Assembly: GCF_020381325.1 (NCBI RefSeq)
Contig: NZ_JAGSPI010000007.1
Location: forward strand, 245,641 to 309,640
DNA from: Providencia vermicola
GTDB lineage: Bacteria; Pseudomonadota; Gammaproteobacteria; Enterobacterales; Enterobacteriaceae
Direction of reading: 5' to 3'
Length of the DNA stretch: 64,000 bases
Shown here: positions 1-9,114 of the stretch, one piece after another
Layout: each line of letters begins with the position of its first letter
Position numbering within the stretch: position 1 is the first letter of the stretch
Made by a program: the position numbers and the translations under genes
Notes under the pieces: generated by a model
The model's database searches: none
Told to the model about the DNA's origin: nothing
The model's input: only the letters and a program-made list of their open reading frames with translations

Positions 1-181
1 TATCGCATTGGATGAAACACTTAGAATGGCAACGCTCTATCCAGCAAGAGCCATCGGAGTTGATGAAACTTTAGGGTCGATTGCTCCGGGTAAAATTGCG
101 AATTTGACCGCATTTAACCACGACTTCACTATTCTCGCGACTTACGTAAACGGAAAGGAAGTCTACAAAATGAGTAACTAG
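1..181 (+). CDS. nagA: N-acetylglucosamine-6-phosphate deacetylase, C-terminal end (partial)
   Basis: Only the last 60 codons are in the window (frame begins at base 2, stop TAG at 179-181). The peptide has the typical end of an amidohydrolase: an [10 protein letters not shown] stretch, then [14 protein letters not shown], then a final strand ending in VNGKEVY. NagA removes the acetyl group from GlcNAc-6-phosphate in the cytoplasm, giving glucosamine-6-phosphate for NagB. The identification rests on this tail plus nagC starting three bases after the stop, the enterobacterial nagBAC order. The 5' part lies outside the window. Confidence 0.85.
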   Translation, partial: IALDETLRMATLYPARAIGVDETLGSIAPGKIANLTAFNHDFTILATYVNGKEVYKMSN

Positions 182-184
182 CTA

Positions 185-1408
185 ATGAATCAAAGCCACT
201 CGCTAAAGCAAATTGGTAATATTGACCTCGTCAAACAACTCAATAGTGCTGTCGTCTATAGCTTGATAGACCAACAAGGTCCGATATCAAGAATTCAAAT
301 AGCGGAGCAAAGCCAACTTGCCCCAGCCAGTGTCACGAAGATCACTCGCCAGCTACTCGAACGCGGTTTAATTAAAGAAGTTGACCAGCAGGCCTCCACT
401 GGGGGCCGTCGTGCTATCTCAATTGTTTCTGAACACAAAAACTTCCACACCATTGGTGTCCGTTTAGGCCGTTATGATGCCACTATCGCCTTGTACGACT
501 TAGGCGGAAAAATGATTGTGGATGGGCACTACCCTATCTCTGAGCCTACTCAAGAAGCGGTCGAGCAAAAATTGATTGCCGCCCTCGAAGATTTTATCGA
601 ACAAAATCATCGTCGTATCAAAGAGTTGATTGCCATTTCAATTATTCTTCCTGGTTTAGTCAATCCAAATCGGGGCATTATTTTCTATATGCCCCATATC
701 AAAGTGGATAACTGGCACCTAATAGATAACCTACAAGCCCATTTTAATATCACATGTTATGTTGGGCACGATATTCGCAGCCTTGCGCTTGCTGAGAGTT
801 ATTTTGGCGCTACCCGGGATTGCGAAGACTCTTTATTAGTGCGTATTCACAGAGGCGCTGGAGCAGGCCTTGTGATCAATAAAGAAATATTGCTCAACCA
901 TCGTGGTAATTTAGGGGAAATTGGCCACATCCAAGTCGACCCTCTTGGTGAACTATGCCACTGTGGTAATTTTGGCTGCTTAGAAACCATTGCCTCCAAC
1001 CAAGCGATTGAAGCGCGCGTTAAACAACGTTTAGAACAAGGCTACTCCAGCACCCTTACCGCAGAAACTTGCACGATTTCCTCTATTTGCCAAGCTGCAA
1101 ATAAAAATGACCCACTGGCCACCGAGGTCATTCAGCACGTTGGTCGGCAAATTGGTAAGGCAGTCGCGATTACTATTAACTTGTTCAACCCAGAAAAAGT
1201 GGTTATTGCAGGGGATATTACTGAGGCCGAGCAAATTTTACTTCCTGCGATTCAAAGCTGCATTGATACTCAAGCCCTCAAAGGCTTTCGTGAGAACTTA
1301 CCGATTGTCACCTCCCAATTAGTTCATAATTCAGCCATTGGCGCATTTGCCTTAACCAAACGCGCCATGCTTAATGGTGAATTACTGCAAAAATTATTTG
1401 ATAATTAA
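185..1408 (+). CDS. nagC: ROK-family transcriptional regulator NagC
   Basis: 407 residues, about the length of E. coli NagC. An N-terminal winged helix (about residues 15-80, including a SRIQIAEQSQLAPASVTKITRQL-type helix-turn-helix split over two helices) is followed by a ROK sugar-kinase-like domain. The ROK zinc motif is visible as CHCGNFGCLE near residues 258-267. NagC represses amino-sugar uptake and catabolism genes and is released by GlcNAc-6-phosphate. It follows nagA by three bases and is presumably co-transcribed. A terminator lies just downstream. No nagD follows, unlike E. coli. Confidence 0.95.
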   Translation: MNQSHSLKQIGNIDLVKQLNSAVVYSLIDQQGPISRIQIAEQSQLAPASVTKITRQLLERGLIKEVDQQASTGGRRAISIVSEHKNFHTIGVRLGRYDATIALYDLGGKMIVDGHYPISEPTQEAVEQKLIAALEDFIEQNHRRIKELIAISIILPGLVNPNRGIIFYMPHIKVDNWHLIDNLQAHFNITCYVGHDIRSLALAESYFGATRDCEDSLLVRIHRGAGAGLVINKEILLNHRGNLGEIGHIQVDPLGELCHCGNFGCLETIASNQAIEARVKQRLEQGYSSTLTAETCTISSICQAANKNDPLATEVIQHVGRQIGKAVAITINLFNPEKVVIAGDITEAEQILLPAIQSCIDTQALKGFRENLPIVTSQLVHNSAIGAFALTKRAMLNGELLQKLFDN

Positions 1409-1423
1409 CTCAATGAACGAATA

Positions 1424-1452
1424 AAAGCAGGTTAAAACCTGCTTTTTGGTTT
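1424..1452 (+). terminator. Rho-independent terminator after nagC
   Basis: A stem of AAAGCAGGTT paired with AACCTGCTTT is followed by a T-rich run. It sits 16 bases after the nagC stop and would end the nag operon transcript. Confidence 0.85.
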
Positions 1453-1720
1453 TGAGAGACCCTCTATCAAAAAATACCCTAGCCCTTCACCCTGCTATTG
1501 TTCAATTTAAAATCTATTTGTATTTTATCAAATAATTTCATTTTCATTGACAATCAAATGTCGAAAAACACCTTTATTTCTCTCTACTATTTTTTGAACA
1601 GACTAGCAGTCAAAAACGGATTTTTTTCAAATTAAGGGTTGTTTTTTGCTGGCTTTATCGACAAAATGATTATTCAACAAACAAACAGACGCATTTTCTG
1701 AAAAATAGTGCAAAAAGCTG

Positions 1721-1758
1721 TTGACTGTAGGGTCTGTAATTAGCATAATGCGCCCCGC
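1721..1758 (+). promoter_or_regulatory. Stable-RNA-type promoter of the tRNA cluster
   Basis: TTGACT at 1721-1726 and CATAAT at 1744-1749 are separated by exactly 17 bases. They are followed by a GC-rich discriminator (GCGCCCCGC, 1750-1758), the hallmark of stringently controlled tRNA/rRNA promoters. The first tRNA begins about 32 bases after the discriminator. The rest of the 1409-1789 gap holds only the nagC terminator and AT-rich sequence, possibly acting as an upstream element. Confidence 0.75.
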
Positions 1759-1789
1759 AACGCCGATGAAGGTTAAGCAAAAAAAAGAT

Positions 1790-1866
1790 GGCTATGTAGC
1801 TCAGCTGGTTAGAGCACAACACTCATAATGTTGGGGTCACAGGTTCGAATCCCGTCATAGCCACCA
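1790..1866 (+). tRNA. tRNA-Met (CAT), elongator
   Basis: 77 nt including the encoded CCA. The acceptor arm GGCTATG pairs with CATAGCC. The anticodon loop is CTCATAA and the T arm GGTTCGAATCCC-like. It is nearly identical to E. coli metT/metU, so it is elongator rather than initiator. It is the first gene of the cluster. Confidence 0.97.
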
Positions 1867-1873
1867 TTTATTT

Positions 1874-1958
1874 GCGGGAGTGGCGAAATTGGTAGACGCA
1901 CCAGATTTAGGTTCTGGCGCCGCAAGGTGTGCAAGTTCAAGTCTTGTCTCCCGCACCA
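1874..1958 (+). tRNA. tRNA-Leu (TAG)
   Basis: 85 nt including CCA, with the long class II variable arm. The acceptor is GCGGGAG/CTCCCGC and the anticodon TAG is inside ATTTAGG. It corresponds to E. coli leuW and lies seven bases after tRNA-Met. Confidence 0.97.
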
Positions 1959-1989
1959 TTTTCCTTCTCGGTAGTATTGAATTTAAGAT

Positions 1990-2064
1990 TGGGGTATCGC
2001 CAAGCGGTAAGGCACCAGGTTTTGATCCTGGCATTCCCAGGTTCGAATCCTGGTACCCCAGCCA
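1990..2064 (+). tRNA. tRNA-Gln (TTG), copy 1
   Basis: 75 nt including CCA. The acceptor is TGGGGTA/TACCCCA, and the anticodon TTG is in the loop TTTTGAT between stems CCAGG and CCTGG. It has the same fold as E. coli glnU/glnW. Confidence 0.97.
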
Positions 2065-2096
2065 TCTTAAAACATTCAGTAGTAGAATTTCCCGGA

Positions 2097-2171
2097 TGGG
2101 GTATCGCCAAGCGGTAAGGCACCAGGTTTTGATCCTGGCATTCCCAGGTTCGAATCCTGGTACCCCAGCCA
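2097..2171 (+). tRNA. tRNA-Gln (TTG), copy 2
   Basis: 75 nt, identical to copy 1 over its whole length, 32 bases further on. Tandem duplication within the cluster is the likely origin. Confidence 0.97.
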
Positions 2172-2220
2172 TCTACTATCCCCTCTTGTTGCAAAAAATC
2201 ATCTTAAAGAAATAAACAAT

Positions 2221-2297
2221 GGCTATGTAGCTCAGTTGGTTAGAGCACAACACTCATAATGTTGGGGTCACAGGTTCGAATCCCGTCGTAGCTACCA
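2221..2297 (+). tRNA. tRNA-Met (CAT), second copy with a G1-U72 pair
   Basis: 77 nt including CCA. It matches the first tRNA-Met except for one D-loop base and the 3' side of the acceptor stem. That side reads CGTAGCT instead of CATAGCC, giving a G1-U72 wobble and a U6-G67 wobble. All other arms are intact, so it is probably functional. Confidence 0.93.
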
Positions 2298-2310
2298 TTT
2301 CTTTTGTTGT

Positions 2311-2385
2311 TGGGGTATCGCCAAGCGGTAAGGCACCAGGTTTTGATCCTGGCATCCCCAGGTTCGAATCCTGGTACCCCAGCCA
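2311..2385 (+). tRNA. tRNA-Gln (TTG), copy 3
   Basis: 75 nt including CCA, anticodon TTG. It differs from the other two copies by one base in the variable/T-arm junction (CATCCCC instead of CATTCCC), which restores a T-stem variant. It is the last gene of the cluster. Confidence 0.96.
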
Positions 2386-2903
2386 TTCCTTCTTTTTCTT
2401 CCTTATCTTTCTAATACAATCTCTTTTCACTTCTCTTATTTTCATTATCATTTTTATTAATAAATTAAATCATATTTAAAAGATTAGATAATAAATCCAT
2501 TTTTCTTACTGAAAACCAATTTTTCGTATCAACATTTGCATTTTTATGCACTTTTTCAGTAGAATCGCACTCTTTTTTCATGTTTTTTACTTTATTAAAT
2601 CTCGTGTATACTAATTAGCCAGTAGCTTAATCGTTTTAAATGTTAACTAAGCAACATTTCGCCCATAAAATTTACTTTTGCATAACTTTTCTATTAAATC
2701 TGTGACTTTAATCATTTCTATTTAACTGTTGAAAGTGGTAACCTGCGCTCGAATTGTAGTTAGGTATGATTGGTGACAAATAAGTTACTGGAAAACTCAC
2801 TCCCATCTTCCGTTCCATTAATTAGTTCTCAAAAACTCAAATAAAAGTTTTAAACCTAATAATTATAAATTGCCAAAACGCAACATTTTTACAGAGAAAA
2901 TTT
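2386..2903. other. Long AT-rich intergenic region upstream of dctA
   Basis: About 520 bases with no credible ORF. It presumably contains the end of the tRNA transcript and the dctA promoter. A TATACT hexamer occurs near 2606-2611, but no well-spaced -35 element was convincing. No tRNA, repeat or strong hairpin was seen. Confidence 0.5.
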
Positions 2904-4253
2904 ATGCGAAACATGATAAAGCAACCAATATATAAAATCTTATATGTTCAGGTCATCGTAGCCATCGCCTTAGGTATTGCGCTAGGCCACTTTTTCCCAG
3001 ACATTGGAGAGTCATTAAAACCGCTTGGTGATGCATTCATCAAAATCGTTAAAATGATCATCGCGCCAGTTATCTTCTTAACAGTGGTAACAGGTATCTC
3101 AGGTATGTCAAACATGAAGGCTGTGGGTAGCGTTGCAGGTAAAGCAATGCTTTATTTCATTACCTTCTCAACTGTTGCGCTCATTATTGGTCTCATCGTG
3201 GCGAACGTCATTCGCCCAGGTGATGGCTTAAATATTGACCCAGCAACCCTCGATAGCACAAAAGTAGCAGGTTACGTCGCCAAAGCACACGAGTCATCAA
3301 TTGTTGGCTTCTTGATGAACATCATTCCTGATACCGTGATTAGCCCTCTGGTAAACGGCAACATTCTTCAGGTTCTGTTTATTGCCGTTATTTTCGGATT
3401 AGCATTAGCAGCAACAGGCAAGCACGGGGAGCCAATTGTTAAGTTACTGCAAAACTTCTCTGAACCCGTGTTCAAAATGGTTGCGATGCTAATGAAACTC
3501 GCACCAATCGGGGCATTCGGTGCAATGGCATTTACCATTGGGAAATATGGGATCTCATCTATCGGCAACTTAATGATGCTGATAATGACGTTCTACATCA
3601 CCTCTTTACTCTTTGTATTACTGGTATTAGGGGCTGTTGCAAAATATAACGGTTTCTCAATCATTGAGCTGATTAAATACATCAAAGACGAACTTTGGTT
3701 AGTTTTAGGTACCTCTTCTTCTGAAGCAGCACTGCCAAGCTTAATGAGAAAAATGGAGCACGCAGGCTGTGAAAAATCCGTTGTGGGCTTAGTGATCCCA
3801 ACTGGTTATTCATTCAACCTTGACGGTACCAACATCTATATGACCATGGCGGCACTGTTTATCGCGCAAGCTACCAATATCGAGCTCACGATTTGGGAAC
3901 AAATCTCCTTGTTGCTCGTTGCCATGATCAGCTCAAAAGGTGCGGCGGGTGTAACAGGTGCAGGCTTCATTACCTTAGCCGCAACACTGATGGTTGTCCC
4001 CAGTATTCCAGTTGCGGGTATGGCCTTAATTCTTGGTATTGACCGCTTTATGTCAGAGTGCCGAGCATTAACCAACTTAGTCGGTAATGCCTGCGCATGT
4101 ATCGTGGTTGCACGTTGGGAAAAAGAGCTAGATACCGAAAAACTGGCTCATGCATTCTCAGCAAAAAATGAAACGTTAGATTCAGTGATTACTGAAGATG
4201 ACAGCATTGATACCAAAGAAAAAATCGCGGTTGATCTTGGGAATCCTAAATAG
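2904..4253 (+). CDS. dctA: C4-dicarboxylate:cation symporter DctA (DAACS family)
   Basis: 449 residues, slightly longer than E. coli DctA (428) because of an acidic C-terminal tail. Family motifs are visible: the KMIIAPVIF segment near residue 50, the serine-rich reentrant loop [10 protein letters not shown] around 271-280, [13 protein letters not shown] around 300, and the RALTNLVGN segment near 390. It should import succinate, fumarate, malate and related acids across the inner membrane using Na+ or H+. A second in-frame ATG at 2913 could be the start. It is monocistronic, with its own terminator. Substrate preference within the DAACS family is inferred from similarity to DctA rather than GltP. 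Confidence 0.88.
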   Translation: MRNMIKQPIYKILYVQVIVAIALGIALGHFFPDIGESLKPLGDAFIKIVKMIIAPVIFLTVVTGISGMSNMKAVGSVAGKAMLYFITFSTVALIIGLIVANVIRPGDGLNIDPATLDSTKVAGYVAKAHESSIVGFLMNIIPDTVISPLVNGNILQVLFIAVIFGLALAATGKHGEPIVKLLQNFSEPVFKMVAMLMKLAPIGAFGAMAFTIGKYGISSIGNLMMLIMTFYITSLLFVLLVLGAVAKYNGFSIIELIKYIKDELWLVLGTSSSEAALPSLMRKMEHAGCEKSVVGLVIPTGYSFNLDGTNIYMTMAALFIAQATNIELTIWEQISLLLVAMISSKGAAGVTGAGFITLAATLMVVPSIPVAGMALILGIDRFMSECRALTNLVGNACACIVVARWEKELDTEKLAHAFSAKNETLDSVITEDDSIDTKEKIAVDLGNPK

Positions 4254-4299
4254 GATTGAACATTTCTTCTGATAAAACTTAATATCTATCCAACAAAAG

Positions 4300-4324
4300 C
4301 CTCTCATGATTGAGAGGTTTTTTT
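4300..4324 (+). terminator. Rho-independent terminator after dctA
   Basis: The inverted repeat CCTCTCA/TGAGAGG with a short loop is followed by seven T residues, 47 bases after the dctA stop. Confidence 0.9.
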
Positions 4325-4486
4325 ATTGCTCACTTTTAAAACTTTTTTAAAACAATATGCAAGATTAAAGCCTGATAAATCACAATTTAAATTTATATTA
4401 TTTAAAACTAATAAAAGGTGAAATTGAGTTATTTTAAATAAAAAGTTAATAAGTAATACGTATAAATTAGATAAAGGATATATTCT

Positions 4487-5818
4487 ATGATTATAGGTAT
4501 TATTAGTGACATCCATCAAAATTCCGCTGAAGATAAAACAGTCTTAGGACAATCAATCATTAATATTGCAAACTGTGGGGCGACTGCCCTGCTCATGGCA
4601 GGAGATATTGGTGACTATCACGTCAAGAGAAAAGAGGCATTGCAAACCTTCCAGAATAATTTCCCAACGAAATACCATCAAAATCTATTACTCATGCTTG
4701 GAAACCATGATGTTAGAACTGGAGCTGCTTCTGATGGTTCATTGGATCCAGACCTTATTGAGATATATCACGACTATCTTGATAATTGTCACGTCTCACG
4801 CTACGAAGGTACGATGTGCATAGATGCATGGATTGGAGACTATCACTTTTTATGTTTAAACACTGACGTTGGCCTAAAGGATGAAATGGAGCTGAACGCT
4901 AATTCGCTCGCATGGTTAAAAGAAAAATTACCTGAGGGCGCAGTAGCGGATAAACCTATTTTTGTCCTCACTCATCAAGCCTTTAACTCAACACATTGGC
5001 GAGCAGGCTTATTTGGTGGTTTCGGGAACCAAGATGAAGAATTAAAACAGATTTTTTTAGATTATCCCCAAATTATTTTACTGAGCGGACACATTCACAA
5101 TGGCTTTGGGACAATTGAGTTCATTCAGCGGCCTTTTGGAACACTCATTGAGATCCCTAGCCTTACTAAAAGTGAAAACGGTGTCACCACATCTGGCACG
5201 GGTTATTTATTAAAAGTCAGCGATGATAAACTTATCTTTGAAGCATGGAACTTCTATCATAACACTCAACTACCTGAATATAACCATACAATCCATTTAC
5301 CCACACTATCTGTTCTCGCAAAAAAACTGGAAAACAATGATGATGAGGACAAGCCTCGTTTATTAGCAGAAGCAAATTCATTAATGAATAAAAAATATCA
5401 TAATGATATACCAAGTGGTGATGCGACCTATAGACCACAAGAATATTATGGGCTCGAGAAAAACTACAGCCCTGAGACTTGGGATAATATTAATTCACTT
5501 CGTAATAAAATTATCGATCTCGAAACTAATATTGAATATCACGAAATATCATTTGAGAATACAGAAATTATCACTCAAGACATGCTCAATAATACATTCG
5601 ACTTATATGATAATATTGTTATATTTCTAAAAGACGGTCATTGGTCTCCTGAAATATACATTCCTGATGCACATAAAAAAAATCAAACCATCAAAATAAA
5701 ATCCTCTGCAGGTTATAAGAGCACTGTAATTACATCTCAAGAGACTTTTGTTATTTCCGAAGGAGAAGAATACTTAATAAAATCAAAAGCTTTTTTTGAT
5801 ATCCAAAAAATAAAATAA
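4487..5818 (+). CDS. Orphan metallophosphoesterase with unknown C-terminal domain
   Basis: 443 residues. The first ~270 form a calcineurin-like phosphoesterase: SDIHQ (D8, H10), AGDIGD (D40), GNHD (72-75), LTHQ (162-163) and SGHIHN (201-204) supply the usual dimetal ligands. There is no signal peptide or membrane segment, so it is probably cytoplasmic. Residues about 330-443 form a separate beta-rich region containing a WSPEIYIPDA stretch; its function is not recognised. The gene is more AT-rich than its neighbours and sits alone between dctA and ubiF, where E. coli has other genes, suggesting acquisition. The substrate cannot be predicted. An AAAGGA box lies about 10 bases before the ATG. 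Confidence 0.8.
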   Translation: MIIGIISDIHQNSAEDKTVLGQSIINIANCGATALLMAGDIGDYHVKRKEALQTFQNNFPTKYHQNLLLMLGNHDVRTGAASDGSLDPDLIEIYHDYLDNCHVSRYEGTMCIDAWIGDYHFLCLNTDVGLKDEMELNANSLAWLKEKLPEGAVADKPIFVLTHQAFNSTHWRAGLFGGFGNQDEELKQIFLDYPQIILLSGHIHNGFGTIEFIQRPFGTLIEIPSLTKSENGVTTSGTGYLLKVSDDKLIFEAWNFYHNTQLPEYNHTIHLPTLSVLAKKLENNDDEDKPRLLAEANSLMNKKYHNDIPSGDATYRPQEYYGLEKNYSPETWDNINSLRNKIIDLETNIEYHEISFENTEIITQDMLNNTFDLYDNIVIFLKDGHWSPEIYIPDAHKKNQTIKIKSSAGYKSTVITSQETFVISEGEEYLIKSKAFFDIQKIK

Positions 5819-5839
5819 CCTTATTTATTATTCAATCAT

Positions 5840-5884
5840 TATCTCACCCTAAAATATGAGGGTGTTTAGAGTGAGATATTTCTC
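5840..5884. terminator. Nested hairpins between convergent genes
   Basis: TATCTCAC pairs with GTGAGATA, and CACCCT pairs with AGGGTG inside it. They lie between the converging metallophosphoesterase gene and ubiF. A T-rich tail follows on the plus strand. It is probably a terminator, possibly acting in both directions. Confidence 0.6.
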
Positions 5885-5906
5885 TGAACATTAAAGCACT
5901 TATCAT

Positions 5907-7106
5907 TCACAGCCCTAATGCATATTTCAGGGCAAGTTTTTTTGCTTCCCCAGCTCTTTGAGCCGCCATTAACCCCAGATTTCTCAACATTTTTAAACCT
6001 GGAAGATTCTCGCTAAACGCCATATAGAACACATCCATTCCTGCTTGCATGACCAAATTATCAGGCAAACGGCGACGCTGATAGCGCTTTAAGACATCAA
6101 CAGAATACCAAGGTTGCAAATATTCACGTGCGTAACTCACCACATTCAGCAAGCTCTCTACATCACGGTAACCTAAATTAACCCCCTGCCCAGCTAACGG
6201 GTTGATGGTGTGCGCTGCATCGCCAATCAATGCTAAACCATCAATAACATAACGGTTAGCATGGTGACGTGTTAAGGGGAAAGCCCCTGATGCAATTGCG
6301 GTCACCTTGCCCAAACGCTCAGGGAACGCTTCCGAAACCGCACCTGTGAGTTGTTCCATGGACATACTTTGTAAACGCCTGATCTTTGCTGGGCTGTCAT
6401 ACCAGACCAATGAGGCCCAGTTATCGTATAACGGTAAAAATGCCCTCGGACCTGATGGGAAAAATTGCTGCCACGTTTTGTCTTGCTGAGGTTGTTCTGT
6501 TTGAACAGTAATCAACATACACGCTTGGCGATATTGCCAACCGCGGCTGCCAATCCCTGCCATTTTACGCACTTGGGAATTTGCGCCATCTGCACCCACA
6601 ACTAATTTTGCTTCTAATAGACGGTTATCATCAAGTTCTAATCGCCACGCTTTTTGGTTTTTGGGCTGGTATAAATTCACCAGCTTTGCGGGGCAAACAA
6701 GCTCTAAATTACTGTATTGCTGGCACTCTTGCCATAAAGCAAGCTGCAAGACTCGGTTTTCAACCATAAAACCTAGCTCTGGCAAACCAAGGCTTTGGGC
6801 ATCAAACACTACATTGCTGTCGGGTTCTTCCCATGTTTCTAATTGCCGATAAGGCACACTGCGCATAGCTTCTACATGCTGCCATGCACCGAGTTGCTTT
6901 AATAATTCGACTGAGGCGCGGCTAATTGCCGAAATGCGAACGTCTGGGATACTGTGTGGCTCAAATGGTGCAGGTTGTGCCTTTTCAAGCAAAGCCACCT
7001 TCATCCCTTCTTGGGCAAAACCCAATGCCGCCGCTGCGCCTGTCATTCCCGCGCCTACCACGACAACATCATAAGATTCGATTTGTTTATTCATCACATT
7101 GGCCAC
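5907..7106 (-). CDS. ubiF: 3-demethoxyubiquinol 3-hydroxylase UbiF
   Basis: 399 residues, close to E. coli UbiF (391). It is an FAD-dependent monooxygenase of the UbiH/UbiF/VisC family. It has an N-terminal dinucleotide fold VVVGAGMTGAA (residues ~14-25), the DG motif VVGADGANSQVR near 170, and the GD motif LIGDAAHTINPLAGQGVNLG near 285-305 (described in two overlapping pieces). It performs the last ring hydroxylation of aerobic ubiquinone synthesis. A Met at codon 5 is an alternative start. In E. coli it also lies near this tRNA cluster and miaB. It is transcribed away from miaB. Confidence 0.95.
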   Translation of the reverse strand: MANVMNKQIESYDVVVVGAGMTGAAAALGFAQEGMKVALLEKAQPAPFEPHSIPDVRISAISRASVELLKQLGAWQHVEAMRSVPYRQLETWEEPDSNVVFDAQSLGLPELGFMVENRVLQLALWQECQQYSNLELVCPAKLVNLYQPKNQKAWRLELDDNRLLEAKLVVGADGANSQVRKMAGIGSRGWQYRQACMLITVQTEQPQQDKTWQQFFPSGPRAFLPLYDNWASLVWYDSPAKIRRLQSMSMEQLTGAVSEAFPERLGKVTAIASGAFPLTRHHANRYVIDGLALIGDAAHTINPLAGQGVNLGYRDVESLLNVVSYAREYLQPWYSVDVLKRYQRRRLPDNLVMQAGMDVFYMAFSENLPGLKMLRNLGLMAAQRAGEAKKLALKYALGL

Positions 7107-7176
7107 TATTTATGAATTGATTACCGTATTGTACCGAAAATTTATAGCCCTCGCAGACAATATCTCCACTTGAACT

Positions 7177-7426
7177 CTAGGGGCTGTTTATCTTTTCTGC
7201 TGATTTTTACCGCTAAAAAATGTCAAAAAATAATTAACACATTGAATAAACGTGTTAATCAAGCTGACTGACGATTACTTGCGTTAACTATTGTACTTAA
7301 ACGCTGCCCTGCGGGTTCGATTAAAGCGCGTTTCACTCATTTGATGCTGCGTTGAGAGGCTCTCGCCTTGCCTAAAATGGCTTTAATTCGAATAAAAATT
7401 GACCATCAAAGATAAACACCCCCTAG
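7177..7426. mobile_element. Candidate 242-bp MITE flanked by CTAG
   Basis: The sequence GGGGCTGTTTATCTTT (7181-7196) is mirrored by its near-perfect inverse ending at 7422 (one mismatch in 16). Weaker similarity extends inward (ATTTTTA in both arms). CTAG borders both ends (7177-7180 and 7423-7426) as a possible 4-bp target duplication. CTAR-type targets are typical of IS5-family elements. No ORF is inside. The element occupies most of the 555-bp ubiF-miaB gap; the remaining 7427-7662 holds the miaB promoter region and nothing else recognised. Family assignment is an inference. Confidence 0.6.
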
Positions 7427-7662
7427 TCACTGAAGCCCCAAATGAATACAATACGTCCTAATTTTTAAAACAATAGGCAAATTGCCTGCCCTTAAATTTC
7501 GTGAAGTGATATTATTTCTCGCTATCTTTGCATTTATCCCATCATACAATGATGTCTTTAATCAAAATGCAAACGAGTTCCCAAAAGAGGGTAGGACTTT
7601 GGATTTACAACGCGTTTCGGGGTCCATTACACTAGCCGCTTCGAAAACACCGGATATACGAC

Positions 7663-9093
7663 ATGTCGACGAATAAAAAGTTATACATTAAAACGTGGGG
7701 CTGCCAAATGAATGAGTATGACTCATCCAAAATGGTCTCTTTATTAGAAAGTACCCACGGTTATCAACTAACTGAAGTTGCTGAAGAAGCAGATTTACTC
7801 CTGCTCAATACCTGCTCAATTCGGGAAAAAGCCCAAGAAAAAGTCTTCCATCAGCTTGGTCGTTGGAAGTTTTTTAAAGATAAAAACCCTGACATCATTA
7901 TTGGTGTCGGTGGCTGTGTTGCATCCCAAGAAGGGGATTTTATCCGCCAACGTGCGCCGAGTGTTGATATTGTCTTTGGCCCTCAGACATTGCACCGCCT
8001 GCCTGAAATGATCAACCAAGTGCAAGGCACACGCAGCCCAGTTATTGACATCAGTTTCCCTGAAATTGAGAAGTTTGACCGTTTGCCGGAGCCACGTGCT
8101 GAAGGCCCAACGGCATTCGTTTCTATTATGGAAGGCTGCAATAAATACTGTACTTTCTGCGTAGTACCTTATACCCGTGGTGAAGAAGTTAGCCGCCCTT
8201 GTGACGATATCTTATTTGAAATTGCACAGTTAGCTGCGCAAGGTGTACGTGAAGTCAACTTATTAGGTCAGAACGTTAACGCTTACCGCGGTGAAACCTT
8301 TGATGGTGAAATTTGCTCATTTGCAGAATTACTGCGTTTAGTCGCGGCTATTGACGGTATCGACCGTGTTCGCTTTACCACTAGCCACCCAATTGAATTT
8401 ACTGACGATATCATCGAAGTTTACCGTGATACGCCTGAATTAGTCAGTTTCTTACACCTACCTGTGCAAAGTGGTTCTGACCGCGTTCTCACCATGATGA
8501 AACGTGCTCATACTGCACTGGAATACAAAGCCATTATTCGCAAACTGCGTGAAGCGCGTCCTGGTATTCTTATCAGCTCTGACTTTATTGTTGGTTTCCC
8601 TGGTGAAACGACTGATGACTTCGAAAGAACGATGAAACTGATTGCTGACGTGAATTTTGACATGAGCTACAGCTTTGTCTATTCCGCGCGTCCTGGCACG
8701 CCAGCAGCAGATCTCCCTGACGATGTCACTGAAGAAGAGAAAAAACAACGTCTATACTTATTACAGCAACGCATTAATCAGCAAGCATTGAGCTTCAGCC
8801 GCCAAATGGTGGGTACCGTTCAACGTATCTTAGTTGAAGGAACATCCCGTAAAAATGTTATGGAGCTTTCTGGGCGTACTGAAAATAACCGTGTTGTAAA
8901 CTTTGAAGGCACGCCAGATATGATCGGTAAGTTTGTGGATGTTGAGATTGTAGACGTCTATACCAACTCATTACGCGGTAAAGTCATTCGTACAGAAAAT
9001 CAAATGGGCCTTCGCGTTCACGAATCACCAGAATCTGTTATTGCACGCACCCGTAAAGAAGATGAGCTAGGCGTTGGTAGCTTCCAGCCCTAA
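7663..9093 (+). CDS. miaB: tRNA-2-methylthio-N6-isopentenyladenosine synthase MiaB
   Basis: 476 residues (E. coli 474). The N-terminal UPF0004 domain carries three cluster-binding cysteines ([22 protein letters not shown]). The radical-SAM motif CNKYCTFC lies near residues 157-164, and a TRAM domain occupies the last ~65 residues. It adds the 2-methylthio group to i6A37 of tRNAs reading UNN codons. It is first in the conserved miaB-ybeZ-ybeY-corC-lnt order. The ATG overlaps GACATGTCG, and the start agrees with the family alignment. Confidence 0.97.
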   Translation: MSTNKKLYIKTWGCQMNEYDSSKMVSLLESTHGYQLTEVAEEADLLLLNTCSIREKAQEKVFHQLGRWKFFKDKNPDIIIGVGGCVASQEGDFIRQRAPSVDIVFGPQTLHRLPEMINQVQGTRSPVIDISFPEIEKFDRLPEPRAEGPTAFVSIMEGCNKYCTFCVVPYTRGEEVSRPCDDILFEIAQLAAQGVREVNLLGQNVNAYRGETFDGEICSFAELLRLVAAIDGIDRVRFTTSHPIEFTDDIIEVYRDTPELVSFLHLPVQSGSDRVLTMMKRAHTALEYKAIIRKLREARPGILISSDFIVGFPGETTDDFERTMKLIADVNFDMSYSFVYSARPGTPAADLPDDVTEEEKKQRLYLLQQRINQQALSFSRQMVGTVQRILVEGTSRKNVMELSGRTENNRVVNFEGTPDMIGKFVDVEIVDVYTNSLRGKVIRTENQMGLRVHESPESVIARTRKEDELGVGSFQP

Positions 9094-9114
9094 GCCACAA
9101 CCATAGGATATTCA

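Noticed and set aside
1855..2451. Several overlapping open frames on both strands across the tRNA cluster
   Set aside because: They are read-through of repeated tRNA sequences; the peptides contain the typical tRNA-derived strings such as WLGYQDSNLG.
7482..7676. 64-codon open frame overlapping the miaB start
   Set aside because: No ribosome-binding site or recognisable feature; it covers the miaB promoter region.
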